This document shows positions 39,052-45,841 of a stretch of 49,016 nucleotides of DNA, piece after piece. Below the pieces are notes generated by a model. The model did no database searches. It was not told the origin of the DNA and saw only the letters and a list, made by a program, of their open reading frames with translations. Source of the stretch: a virus. The position numbers and the translations under genes were made by a program. Within the stretch, counting starts at the first letter, position 1, and each line of letters begins with the position of its first letter. The stretch covers positions 1 through 49,016 of the IMG/VR virus record IMGVR_UViG_3300029914_000039. The stretch is one strand, 5' to 3'.

Positions 39052-39156
39052 TTCATCCCTTGGCGGTTGACTTCATCCCCGGCCTGAACGCCGGGGCTTT
39101 CCGCCCCCTCTCGCCTCTCCCCCTTGGCGGGTAAGAGGCGGTGAAGAAGAGCTGGC
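39052..39156 (-). ncRNA. IS200/IS605-type right end / omega-RNA-like scaffold without transposase (candidate)
   Basis: On the minus strand, a CGCCTC/GAGGCG stem (39112-39117 with 39135-39140), then GGAAAG, then the hairpin CCCCGGC-GTTCAG-GCCGGGG (39077-39096), then GATGAAGTCAA (ending at 39067). This order (subterminal GC hairpin, GATGAAG, TCAA terminus) is how the right ends of many IS200/IS605-family elements and the 3' ends of TnpB-associated guide RNAs look. No tnpA, tnpB or iscB gene is visible nearby. The segment is bracketed by a 10-bp direct repeat CCCTTGGCGG (39057-39066 and 39121-39130). It may be a relic, a mini-element or a stand-alone guide-like RNA; chance resemblance is possible. 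Confidence 0.35.
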
Positions 39157-39945
39157 TCATCTGATCTCCCTTAAGGCATGGAACTGTCTCAGGAGGTCAT
39201 CCTTGCGTTCCTGGGCCATGTTCCGGGTGTAGTCCAACTCCCACTTGAACTGGGTCTCCATGATCTCCCAGGATCTTGCGGGAGGGTGGTAGCCCTGGTC
39301 TAGCCACTGCTTCCACATGATCAAATGTTCGGCCACGAACTTACCTTGGCCGTAGCCCTCGGACTCTGTGTGGGAATCGCCGTGGAACCGAATATCCAGC
39401 GAACGTCCTGTAACCGTCATGGCGTTGGTCCTGGAAAGAACGTCCACAAAGAACATCCAGTCGCCGCTGACGTAGTTGTAGTTGCCCATCAACGGCAGGT
39501 ATTCGCTGCGAAACACGGTCCCCATCATGGGGCATTGGTGGTGGGCGAAGATGTCTTCAAAGGTCACGGTCCTTGACGCTCCTTCCATCCAACTCACGCC
39601 GGCCTCGGGGTGGGCATCCAGAAGTTCAATGCATGGTCGCAGAGCCCCAGGAAGCAGGCGGTCATCATCGCACATGGTCGTTGCGTATTCCCCAGCGGCG
39701 TTCTCTCTGAGAATGCGTGATGCTTCTGGCAGGTTGTTCTCATCCAACCGCCACCATCTGAACCGGGTGTACCCCAGGGACTTCAGGTAGTCCGATGTCT
39801 CTGGGGTGCTGCCGTTGTCCACGATGAGCAGTTCCAGGTCAACATCCTGCGTCAGAATTGAGGCAACGGCCTCGGGTAGCCACTGGATCCTGGGATGTTC
39901 GGGACTGTGCCACGTGGACATCAAGACTGAGATTTTAGGGTTCAT
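39157..39945 (-). CDS. family 2 glycosyltransferase
   Basis: 262-aa GT-A enzyme. ISVLMSTWHSPEHPR and AVASILTQDVDLELLIVDNG (with VDNGST at residues 42-47) form the nucleotide-binding strand and loop; CDDDR (92-96) is the DxD metal site; GDWMFFVDVL (about residues 178-187) and DIRFHGDSHTE lie where GT2 enzymes have the acceptor-side motif. The ATG 39945 was chosen over further upstream in-frame codons because those lie within the terminator stem and the previous gene's antisense. It would transfer a sugar from UDP/GDP-sugar; acceptor unknown. It is isolated: a terminator sits directly upstream, so it needs read-through or an unseen promoter. Confidence 0.8.
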   Translation of the reverse strand: MNPKISVLMSTWHSPEHPRIQWLPEAVASILTQDVDLELLIVDNGSTPETSDYLKSLGYTRFRWWRLDENNLPEASRILRENAAGEYATTMCDDDRLLPGALRPCIELLDAHPEAGVSWMEGASRTVTFEDIFAHHQCPMMGTVFRSEYLPLMGNYNYVSGDWMFFVDVLSRTNAMTVTGRSLDIRFHGDSHTESEGYGQGKFVAEHLIMWKQWLDQGYHPPARSWEIMETQFKWELDYTRNMAQERKDDLLRQFHALREIR

Positions 39946-39954
39946 CACACCCAC

Positions 39955-39993
39955 CAAAAAAGAGGAGGGCCGGGATTCACATCCTGACCCTCC
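39955..39993 (-). terminator. intrinsic terminator
   Basis: On the minus strand: GGAGGGTC (39986-39993) pairs with GGCCCTCC (39964-39971), with one G-U; the inner GGAT-GTGA-ATCC extends the stem; TCTTTTTT (39956-39963) follows. Classic Rho-independent terminator between the 56-aa gene and the glycosyltransferase. Confidence 0.8.
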
Positions 39994-40012
39994 AGAACTG
40001 TGGCTGGTTGAG

Positions 40013-40183
40013 TTACTTGTTCGGCTTGGGATCCTTCCGAAATTCCCGTTCTGGGGTGGGCTGGGTATTCGGCTGAAAGATCGGATCCGCATCCCGTTCG
40101 ATGCCCAGGTTGTGCGTGTACCGCATGTAGGCCGCTGGGTCCGCAGGGTCGAACGGCGGGGGGCAGGGCTTCTTCTCGGCCAT
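40013..40183 (-). CDS. 56-aa Pro-rich hypothetical protein
   Basis: ATG 40183 with GTGAGGGACC upstream, seven bases after the previous stop. MAEKKPCPPPFDPADPAAYM then RYTHNLGIERDADPIFQPN: soluble, Pro/Asp-rich, probably extended. It ends just before the intrinsic terminator, which supports it as the last gene of its transcript. Function unknown. Confidence 0.5.
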   Translation of the reverse strand: MAEKKPCPPPFDPADPAAYMRYTHNLGIERDADPIFQPNTQPTPEREFRKDPKPNK

Positions 40184-40189
40184 GGTCCC

Positions 40190-40384
40190 TCACTTCCCCT
40201 TGGCAGACGAGTCCTTGACGCCGTTGAGCTTGTACTTCGTGGTCGCCTTCTTGACCTTGATGGGCTTGCTCCCGGGCTTGGGGAGGGTGTCCATGGCCGG
40301 CTTGTTGGCCATCTTGTTGCCCTTGCTGCTGTGCTTGGGCGCCTTCATCGACTGACTTCCGTTGAGAAAACCTGACTTCGCCAT
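40190..40384 (-). CDS. 64-aa Lys-rich basic protein
   Basis: ATG 40384 with ACGGAGGCCAGCG upstream (GGAGG six bases away); an in-frame ATG at 40435 has no such site. Product MAKSGFLNGSQSMKAPKHSS then KPIKVKKATTKYKLNGVKDS: more than 20 percent Lys, no acidic cluster. It probably binds nucleic acid or is a small basic virion or DNA-associated protein. No family recognised. Confidence 0.55.
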   Translation of the reverse strand: MAKSGFLNGSQSMKAPKHSSKGNKMANKPAMDTLPKPGSKPIKVKKATTKYKLNGVKDSSAKGK

Positions 40385-40453
40385 CGCTGGCCTCCGTGGA
40401 ATTAGGCCGGGAACCCCCCAGCAAGGGTCCTGCAATGGAACCTATTGTATGCC

Positions 40454-40936
40454 TCATAGTGTTATCTCGGAGTCGGAAATAAAAACCTCAAGGTAGGGCT
40501 TTCGTCCATTGGGAAGGGGAGCGTTCTTGACTTCCAACCGTAGGTGGTCGTCATCATCGTCCAGGATGAGCCCGTGGCCAATCCGATCCCTGACCCACGG
40601 CTGGCCGGATTTCGCGCCACCCTTGTAGATCCCAGACTCATGCTTCGATGGCCTAAGAACATCCACCACTACCTTGACGCTGGAATAAAGGTTATCTCGG
40701 TCGAGTTTCTTGATCCCGTGGCGCAGGATAGTCACCCAGCGCTTCCCAGAGGGCCGGGTGATGTCTAGGAACCCATCGGCACCCCTGACCAGATAGAACC
40801 ACTCCAGAAGCACCTGGTGGTATCTGGCCCAGTGCATACGCAGGAGGATGTTGCCCGACTTGGGCACCTGGGGAATGCTTAGGCACCAGGTGCCCTTGCC
40901 CGTTTCTCGGTCAGGTTCAGAGTGCATCAAGGACAT
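40454..40936 (-). CDS. RusA-like Holliday-junction resolvase
   Basis: 160-aa protein (an in-frame GTG at 40972 would add 12 residues; ATG 40936 preferred because GTGGGGATCT precedes it and the upstream miniprotein ends just past it). The N-terminal strand WCLSIPQVPKSGNILLRMHW resembles the RusA IPQ..N..R.hw opening; KKLDRDNLYSSVKVVVDVL (about residues 76-94) has the D-x-D-N metal site, and LILDDDDDH (123-131) the second acidic cluster. RusA enzymes cut four-way junctions symmetrically, here presumably to resolve recombination or replication intermediates made by the Bet annealase upstream. Good motif match. Confidence 0.7.
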   Translation of the reverse strand: MSLMHSEPDRETGKGTWCLSIPQVPKSGNILLRMHWARYHQVLLEWFYLVRGADGFLDITRPSGKRWVTILRHGIKKLDRDNLYSSVKVVVDVLRPSKHESGIYKGGAKSGQPWVRDRIGHGLILDDDDDHLRLEVKNAPLPNGRKPYLEVFISDSEITL

Positions 40937-41028
40937 AGATCCCCACTTTTGGGCAAGATCAGTGATTGACACCGAGGGCTTTGCGAACCTGCTTCGTGCC
41001 CATGGGCGTAAATTTTCAGGTTCGACAT
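40927..41028 (-). CDS. 33-aa miniprotein upstream of the resolvase
   Basis: ATG 41028 has a near-perfect Shine-Dalgarno (AAGGAGGGCAA). MSNLKIYAHGHEAGSQSPRC then QSLILPKSGDLCP. Its TGA lies 8 bases inside the resolvase ATG 40936, so it may act as a coupling leader peptide. Function unknown. Confidence 0.4.
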   Translation of the reverse strand: MSNLKIYAHGHEAGSQSPRCQSLILPKSGDLCP

Positions 41029-41088
41029 TTGCCCTCCTTGGGCGGGATGGATCTTGGATAGGATCAAGCCTGGGTGGGGTTTAGGACA

Positions 41089-41385
41089 CTAGCGATTGTT
41101 GGTTAGGGCACGGCGAACAACGGCTTCGCGCATTTCAGGTTCGATGCCCGCGAGGAAGAACTGAGGACCGTTCATGATGGAATCGACGCACTGATCACGC
41201 TCCAGATCCTGGATGTCCTCGACCATGAGGAAGAAGGGACCAGCGATGTCCTCGGCTTCAGCCTGGGTTTCAACCCGGTCCACCACCATGAACACCGCCT
41301 CCTCCTTGGGGTGCTGGAGCACTACCATCCATGGACGGTTCAGGTAGAGGGGCGGGTTTTCTTTTTTGACGATTACCCATTCCAT
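41089..41385 (-). CDS. hypothetical alpha/beta protein (98 aa)
   Basis: 98-aa protein with perfect ribosome binding site (AAAAGGAGGACCC) before ATG 41385. Beta strands MEWVIVKKENPPLYLNRPWM and AVFMVVDRV, then helices (ETQAEAEDIAGPFFLMVEDI). Acidic, cytosolic; family not recognised. A 36-bp direct repeat copy ends just upstream. Confidence 0.6.
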   Translation of the reverse strand: MEWVIVKKENPPLYLNRPWMVVLQHPKEEAVFMVVDRVETQAEAEDIAGPFFLMVEDIQDLERDQCVDSIMNGPQFFLAGIEPEMREAVVRRALTNNR

Positions 41386-41397
41386 GGGTCCTCCTTT

Positions 41398-41433
41398 TGG
41401 ACATTACGCGATTTGGATGAGGGGCCGGATCTG
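41398..41433. repeat. 36-bp direct repeat, left copy
   Basis: TGGACATTACGCGATTTGGA... through CCGGATCTG is identical at 42274-42309, exactly 876 bp away, and the two copies flank the pentapeptide-repeat gene. On the minus strand each copy encodes the end of a tiny frame (QIRPLIQIA followed by stop); here it closes a 16-codon frame starting at 41454. Confidence 0.9.
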
Positions 41434-41468
41434 AACCCAGGCTCCAAGGTTCATGGTTTTGGACCTGA

Positions 41469-42245
41469 TCAGGCCGTGGCCTGGGTTGGATGTTCAGCGG
41501 CCCATTTCGCGGCCATGCGCTCGGCCTCGGCGCGGGTAAAATTGTAGGCGCGGCCGCGCTGTTCGCACGATTCAGAGCCATCGTCTGGAAACTCGTTGGG
41601 GTTGCTAGTTCGGATGCCTCCGATGGCATCCCACTCGGCCAGGGATTTCCACAGGCACCCCATGCGGACCCAGGGCACCCCGGAATCCGTTACCACGGCC
41701 CAGCATTGGTATGTGTAGAGGCCAGAAAACACGGCCATGGCAGCGATTTTACCGGCATCGCGCAGGGTGGCACCGATCAGGTTGGCACCGCGCAGGTTGG
41801 CACCGCGCAGGTCGGCATCGCTCAGGTTGGCACCGCGCAGGTCGGCATCGCTCAGGTTGGCCCCGCTCAGGTTGGCACCGATCAGGTCGGCATCGCGCAG
41901 GTCGGCATCGCTCAGGTTGGCCCCGCTCAGGTTGGCACCGATCAGGTCGGCATCGCGCAGGGTGGCACCGATCAGGTTGGCACCGCGCAGGTTGGCACCG
42001 ATCAGGTCGGCACCGCTCAGGTCGGCCCATCTCAGGTCGGCCCCGCGCAGGTCGGCCCCGCGCAGGTTGGCCCCGATCAGGTTGGCCCCGCTCAGGTCGG
42101 CCCATCTCAGGTCGGCCCCGCGCAGGTCGGCCCCGCGCAGGTTGGCCCCGATCAGGTTGGCCCCGCTCAGGTCGGCCAAGCAGCCATTTTTGTGAGAGGC
42201 CAGCGCGGTGGCCAGTTCGTCAGGGGTGTATTTTTGCATCGCCAT
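41469..42245 (-). CDS. pentapeptide-repeat protein (258 aa)
   Basis: N-terminal helix ([20 protein letters not shown]) followed by about 28 pentapeptide repeats A(D/N)LxG/x (for example [20 protein letters not shown]), which fold into a right-handed quadrilateral beta-helix. Residues 165-258 form a separate alpha/beta domain ([40 protein letters not shown]) known from other phage pentapeptide proteins. Such proteins can mimic DNA and act on gyrase or other enzymes, or act in defence or anti-defence; no specific role can be assigned here. The repeats are highly alike in DNA, so copy number may vary. Confidence 0.8.
   Translation of the reverse strand: MAMQKYTPDELATALASHKNGCLADLSGANLIGANLRGADLRGADLRWADLSGANLIGANLRGADLRGADLRWADLSGADLIGANLRGANLIGATLRDADLIGANLSGANLSDADLRDADLIGANLSGANLSDADLRGANLSDADLRGANLRGANLIGATLRDAGKIAAMAVFSGLYTYQCWAVVTDSGVPWVRMGCLWKSLAEWDAIGGIRTSNPNEFPDDGSESCEQRGRAYNFTRAEAERMAAKWAAEHPTQATA
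41757..42178 (-). repeat. 15-bp tandem repeats coding pentapeptides
   Basis: Near-identical 15-bp units (of the CAGGTTGGCACCGCG type on the plus strand), including longer duplicated blocks such as 42004-42093 against 42079-42168. Indicates recent block duplication inside the pentapeptide gene. Confidence 0.85.
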
Positions 42246-42273
42246 GGTGGCTCCATTGGTGGGGTGGTGCAGA

Positions 42274-42309
42274 TGGACATTACGCGATTTGGATGAGGGG
42301 CCGGATCTG
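42274..42309. repeat. 36-bp direct repeat, right copy
   Basis: Identical to 41398-41433. It lies between the pentapeptide gene start (42245) and the next gene (42348) and covers the end of a 23-codon frame. Confidence 0.9.
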
Positions 42310-42351
42310 CTTCCAGGTCTGTTTTTCTTTGGCTTCGGATTGCTTACTCAT
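42280..42351 (-). CDS. 23-aa minigene ending in the direct repeat (tentative)
   Basis: ATG 42351 overlaps the stop of the 441-aa gene by 4 bp; product [20 protein letters not shown] then QIA. The last nine residues are the same as those of the 16-codon frame 41404-41454 at the other repeat copy. Probably either a coupling minigene or the tail of an ancestral gene copied with the repeat. Confidence 0.3.
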   Translation of the reverse strand: MSKQSEAKEKQTWKQIRPLIQIA

Positions 42352-43673
42352 GGGATCAACACCTTGTCATCCTCGGTGCGGAGGCGCGGGGGTTCAGACA
42401 CAACCGGGCCCATGCCAGTCTGGGACAGGATGCAGTCCATGCTCCCGGCCACATTAATGACTTCCTTCAACGCTTTCTTGAACACCTCCCACGATGCGGT
42501 CTTGTCAGGGGCCAGGGCAAGGTCGCGCACGGCGGAACCGGTGGCAGCTTCGATATTGGCGATGGTCACTTCGACCATGGGGCTCAGGGCGCCGGCTTCG
42601 TCGTTTTCGTGCCTGCCCCTCAACTCCAGGTGCGCAGCCCGCAGCGCCAGCCGGTCCAGGCTGTTTTTCAGAGACTGGATCGTATCGACCGGGAAGGAAT
42701 CTTCGGCCACCAGGATCATCTCCACCACGGAGCAGAGGCGTCCCAGTTCCTCGCTGGCGAAATGGGCGAACTTCTGACAGGACGGGAAGACCTTCTTGCC
42801 TCCCTTGTTTACGGTCGGGGCGAAGTCCGCAGGGGCCAGTTCCTTGGCCGCTTCCCGGTCCTTGGCCCCAGTCCCCTTGGGCCGACCTGGCTTGCGCTTC
42901 TCGACCGGTTCCAGATCGGCCTGCACCTTGCCAGCGTTCGCGTCCAAGTAAGCCTGGGCTGCGGCTTCGACCGCCGGGTTACCGGCGCCATGGACAATGC
43001 TGATGGAGTTTTCGGGTTCAGGGAGGAGGCTACCTGCTTCGGAATCGAAGGTTGGAGGTTCCGGGTCATTGGCCGGGGCATCGAAGTCCATGTCGAAGGT
43101 GTCATCGGCAGGGACCTCGGACTCGGGGATCCATTCTTCTTCGGTGACAGGAACGGTCCCGGTCTTCTCGGCCAGGGAAAACTCCGGTTCGGGCATTAGA
43201 TCAGTGATGGCCTGCCAAGACTTCCTGAAGGCCGGCCAGAGGTCATTGTTGGTGGCGTCCTGGAAGCGGGTGCCGATCACAGCACGAAACTCTTCAATAG
43301 CCCGGGGCCACTGGAAGTTCCAGGTCATGGTCTCGCCGTCATCCTCCACATCCAGCAGGCACGGGTGCATGAGCATCTTGTGGGCCATGGCCCAGGCGCA
43401 GCGGTTGGCGTGGAGTGCGTCTGCCAACTTGTAGACCTTGGGGTCTTTGGGAAACTCTTTGCAGGTGCATTCATTGAGGAAGGGAGTGGTCTGGACGGTG
43501 ATGCCGGCCTGGTCCCAGATCAGGCTGGGTTCGCTGGGGAAGTCGGTGGCGAACAGGCCCATAATGGCCAGGGCGTTGTGGGTGACATCGTGTTCCTTCT
43601 GGAGAAGGAGAAACCCCTTCAAATGGGCCAGGATCTTGGGGTGGTTGGCGGCAAGTTCCGCTGTGGTAGGCAT
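42348..43673 (-). CDS. hypothetical protein with AT-hook motif (441 aa)
   Basis: 441-aa acidic protein. Residues 1-160 are mixed alpha/beta (ELAANHPKILAHLKGFLLLQ, CTCKEFPKDPK with three Cys near 69-71), 165-240 is acidic and disordered (EEEWIPESEVPADDTFDMDF), and KRKPGRPKG (about residues 262-270) is an AT-hook that binds the minor groove of AT-rich DNA. The C-terminal third is helical (SFPVDTIQSLKNSLDRLALR). It lies between the resolvase/pentapeptide block and the replication loader, so a DNA-associated role is likely; no family recognised. Starts directly after the previous TAA. Confidence 0.6.
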   Translation of the reverse strand: MPTTAELAANHPKILAHLKGFLLLQKEHDVTHNALAIMGLFATDFPSEPSLIWDQAGITVQTTPFLNECTCKEFPKDPKVYKLADALHANRCAWAMAHKMLMHPCLLDVEDDGETMTWNFQWPRAIEEFRAVIGTRFQDATNNDLWPAFRKSWQAITDLMPEPEFSLAEKTGTVPVTEEEWIPESEVPADDTFDMDFDAPANDPEPPTFDSEAGSLLPEPENSISIVHGAGNPAVEAAAQAYLDANAGKVQADLEPVEKRKPGRPKGTGAKDREAAKELAPADFAPTVNKGGKKVFPSCQKFAHFASEELGRLCSVVEMILVAEDSFPVDTIQSLKNSLDRLALRAAHLELRGRHENDEAGALSPMVEVTIANIEAATGSAVRDLALAPDKTASWEVFKKALKEVINVAGSMDCILSQTGMGPVVSEPPRLRTEDDKVLIP

Positions 43674-44030
43674 TTATCCCTCCTCTGAGGTAGAACGGTT
43701 GCGGGCATTAGCCCGTGCTCGGTTGATCCTGGCTTCCTTCTCTTGGAGGTACCGTTCCCGAATGGGTTGGACCAGGACATTGAAGATGGCGTCTTGCCGC
43801 ATCATCTCGGCCTTTTCGCAGTAGGCTGACCCACAGGTAGCGACTGGAATAATTACGGTGGAGAGAGATGTTGACGGGTTCACTGGTGGGTGAATGATAT
43901 GCGGGTTGGGTGGGACGGTTCTGATGGTACGGTAAGTGTATGCCTCTGCCCCGCACACATAGCAGATGAAATACTGGTCCTTGGGGACATCCGGCCTACG
44001 TGGTGGGAAGGCTTCTGCCAGGGGTCGCAC
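43674..44030 (-). CDS. small zinc-binding protein (118 aa), GTG start
   Basis: GTG at 44030 with AAGGTGACGTA upstream, overlapping the loader stop by 1 base. CYVC (residues 23-26) and CGSAYC (about 66-71) form a likely four-Cys zinc site. A basic helix follows (RERYLQEKEARINRARANAR). The zinc site plus basic tail suggests nucleic-acid binding next to the helicase loader. Family not recognised. Confidence 0.55.
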   Translation of the reverse strand: MRPLAEAFPPRRPDVPKDQYFICYVCGAEAYTYRTIRTVPPNPHIIHPPVNPSTSLSTVIIPVATCGSAYCEKAEMMRQDAIFNVLVQPIRERYLQEKEARINRARANARNRSTSEEG

Positions 44031-44764
44031 TACGTCACCTTATGCAAACGAAGATCGGGTAGACCGTTGGGAATCATTGCGTCTGGGGAAAGCCCTGTGA
44101 GGCGGCTAACCAGTCTGTAACCATAGAAAGTTGATTTCTCCATGTCCTCCAGACACCGGTTGCTGGTCCAGAACACACGGCACTCCCAGTTGTAAAGTTC
44201 ATCAACTAGAAGTTCCAACTGTTCCGTGGTGTAGCTCCCCTCCTTGATGGACTCCATCCCCAGGTCATCCAGGATAAGGACTCTGCTTTCGGCGTCTCGG
44301 GTGGCCCAATGGACCAACGCCTCGACCGAAGCCTGGGGATCAAGCCATTCCCTGCGGCTGGCGAAAGACTTCATCTTGGAGGCGTATGCCGGCCAACCAA
44401 CCCACTTGAACTGGGTCTTGGGCTTGGGGTGGACCACTCGGTAACCCTCAAATGACCTGTCTGACGATTCCTCCATCCGGCTAGGGCCCGCATCGGTCCA
44501 GTCCCGGACCAATGTGCTCTTGATGGCCTGGACGATGGCGCAGGACTTCCCAATACCACCTTCACCAACCAGGCCGAACGGTTGGGCAGGGAAGGACTGG
44601 AAGCACTTCAGCGCATGTATTTCCTTGGGAACACGGTTGGGGACTGCTTTCTGCAACCTTGGTGGGACGCCCATCTCCATGAGCGCCGTATGCATTTTGG
44701 ATGAGAACCCATCGGCCATTTCGGATTCAAAGGTTTCCTCGAATTCCAAGTTTTTGGCCATCAT
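44030..44764 (-). CDS. DnaC-like helicase loader (AAA+ ATPase)
   Basis: 244-aa protein from ATG 44764, one base after the previous stop; an in-frame ATG at 44821 (preceded by AAGGG) would add 19 Pro/Ala-rich residues and overlap the upstream gene by 56 bases. Walker A FGLVGEGGIGKS (about residues 63-74), Walker B VLILDDLG (162-169) and sensor-1-like FWTSNR (198-203) are clear, with ESIKEGSYTTEQLELLVDEL between them as in DnaC/IstB ATPases. DnaC-type loaders place the replicative helicase on DNA, directed by the neighbouring replisome-organizer-like protein. No phage helicase is visible, so the host DnaB is the likely client (inference). Confidence 0.85.
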   Translation of the reverse strand: MMAKNLEFEETFESEMADGFSSKMHTALMEMGVPPRLQKAVPNRVPKEIHALKCFQSFPAQPFGLVGEGGIGKSCAIVQAIKSTLVRDWTDAGPSRMEESSDRSFEGYRVVHPKPKTQFKWVGWPAYASKMKSFASRREWLDPQASVEALVHWATRDAESRVLILDDLGMESIKEGSYTTEQLELLVDELYNWECRVFWTSNRCLEDMEKSTFYGYRLVSRLTGLSPDAMIPNGLPDLRLHKVT

Positions 44765-44765
44765 C

Positions 44766-45215
44766 CTATTCTGCGTGGGACCGGGAAAGAAGGCGGCTGT
44801 TGCTGGTGGCAGGGGCATCATTAATCCCTTCAGGGGGTAGGTTCATGGGGAGGAAGGAGCGACCGTCAAGCCACTTGACTAGCTGGGGCAGATATTTGTC
44901 CTCGCTGGTCTTGGCCTTGAGCCTTGCGGCAGCAGTGAGGATCATACCGTCCGTGGCACCTTCCTGAAGGACTTCCATGTAGAGGGTGGCGGTATCAGAG
45001 GGTTTGAAGTTCTTGGTGCGTCCAAAGAGCCCCGCAACCCGCCAGTAAGCATCGTAGTGGTCTCCAAGGATGTCCTGAATCGATGGCCCTTTGGGGGTTT
45101 CTGCCTTGGGGACTTTGATCTTCTTCTGCTTCACTACTGTTTTTGCGCCTTCCCCTGTGATGGGGATCAAAAATAGGCAGTGGGGGCAGCTCAAATATTT
45201 TTCTTCCCGTGCCAT
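44766..45215 (-). CDS. replisome-organizer-like protein with N-terminal zinc knuckle (149 aa)
   Basis: Start at ATG 45215, six bases after GAGG; GTG 45221 is the alternative. LSCPHCLFL near residue 10 is half a zinc ribbon. The rest is a helical domain (HYDAYWRVAGLFGRTKNFKP, GMILTAAARLKAKTSEDKYL) ending PQLVKWLDGRSFL, the pattern found at the C-terminus of phage replication initiators that recruit the loader. Adjacent to the DnaC-like gene, which supports the call. Specific family uncertain. Confidence 0.55.
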   Translation of the reverse strand: MAREEKYLSCPHCLFLIPITGEGAKTVVKQKKIKVPKAETPKGPSIQDILGDHYDAYWRVAGLFGRTKNFKPSDTATLYMEVLQEGATDGMILTAAARLKAKTSEDKYLPQLVKWLDGRSFLPMNLPPEGINDAPATSNSRLLSRSHAE

Positions 45216-45245
45216 TCCCACCTCTTTCTAGGATAGTAGGTTGCT

Positions 45246-45575
45246 TTATTCCCTGTCCCCAGGGCGTTGAACGGTTTGGGCCAAGGTGAGTTGGCCCTTG
45301 ATCTCACGATCATTGACCACACAGAAAGCAGGTAGTCCGACCCCCGTAATCAAAACTTCAGCCCCTTGGGTGATCCACGACAGGGCTTTGATGTTGGCTT
45401 CGCCCTGAACGATAACCCTTTCCTTGAACGGGACGTAGGCCCTCTTGCCTGTGCGGTCCCAGGTTGCACCCTGAACCAACACCTTGAACAAGAGCCAAGG
45501 CAGAGGGTCGGAGCCAGAACCATCGATGGAAACAACGATGCCTCCGATGATGCGATGGGAAACATTGATAGTCAT
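45246..45575 (-). CDS. OB-fold ssDNA-binding-like protein (109 aa)
   Basis: 109-aa protein with a five-strand OB-type pattern: IIGGIVVSIDGSGSD, WLLFKVLVQGATWD, AYVPFKERVIVQGE, then EVLITGVGLPAF. The W..F.V.V and I.V.G...I spacing recalls phage single-strand-binding proteins. Placed between the Bet annealase and the replication proteins, it probably binds ssDNA for both. The acidic C-terminal tip typical of SSB is short (QRPGDRE), so the call is tentative. ATG 45575 overlaps the previous stop by 4 bp. Confidence 0.5.
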   Translation of the reverse strand: MTINVSHRIIGGIVVSIDGSGSDPLPWLLFKVLVQGATWDRTGKRAYVPFKERVIVQGEANIKALSWITQGAEVLITGVGLPAFCVVNDREIKGQLTLAQTVQRPGDRE

Positions 45576-45838
45576 CGTGCCGTCTCATGGGTGGCCGACA
45601 AGAACCCGTGGCACAAGAGCGACTTCCCGGTGTCCTTCACCTGGTATAGATGACCGAAACAGGTGAAAAAGTCGAGGGGGTCCAGAACCTCGTCAAAATT
45701 GAGATCAGGCACCCTCTTGAGGATCAAGAACGGGACCAGCCGTGTGTCTTCGTGGTGGTTGAGCTTGATCAACTCGTAGGTGTGGTCCTTGATTTGGAGG
45801 CGGTCCCCCGGGGACAGGTTAGGGATCAGGATGCTCAT
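45572..45838 (-). CDS. small hypothetical protein (88 aa)
   Basis: 88-aa protein directly after the Bet gene, three bases after its stop. Beta-rich start (LSPGDRLQIKDHTYELIKLN) then LVPFLILKRV and an aromatic C-terminal half with two Cys (FTCFGHLY, LLCHGF). Could be a small OB- or Tudor-like domain; family not recognised. Its stop overlaps the OB-fold gene start. Confidence 0.55.
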   Translation of the reverse strand: MSILIPNLSPGDRLQIKDHTYELIKLNHHEDTRLVPFLILKRVPDLNFDEVLDPLDFFTCFGHLYQVKDTGKSLLCHGFLSATHETAR

Positions 45839-45841
45839 GGG

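Noticed and set aside
39077-39096. GC hairpin read as an intrinsic terminator
   Set aside because: No T-tract follows on either strand; the flanking GATGAAG and TCAA context fits an IS200/IS605-type end better.
39945-40457. 170-codon minus-strand frame covering the basic protein and the 56-aa gene
   Set aside because: It reads through two better-supported small genes with their own ribosome binding sites and through the terminator stem; the product is low complexity.
41757-42178. Regular short repeats that might be taken for a CRISPR array
   Set aside because: Units are contiguous 15-bp coding repeats with no unique spacers, read as pentapeptides in one frame.
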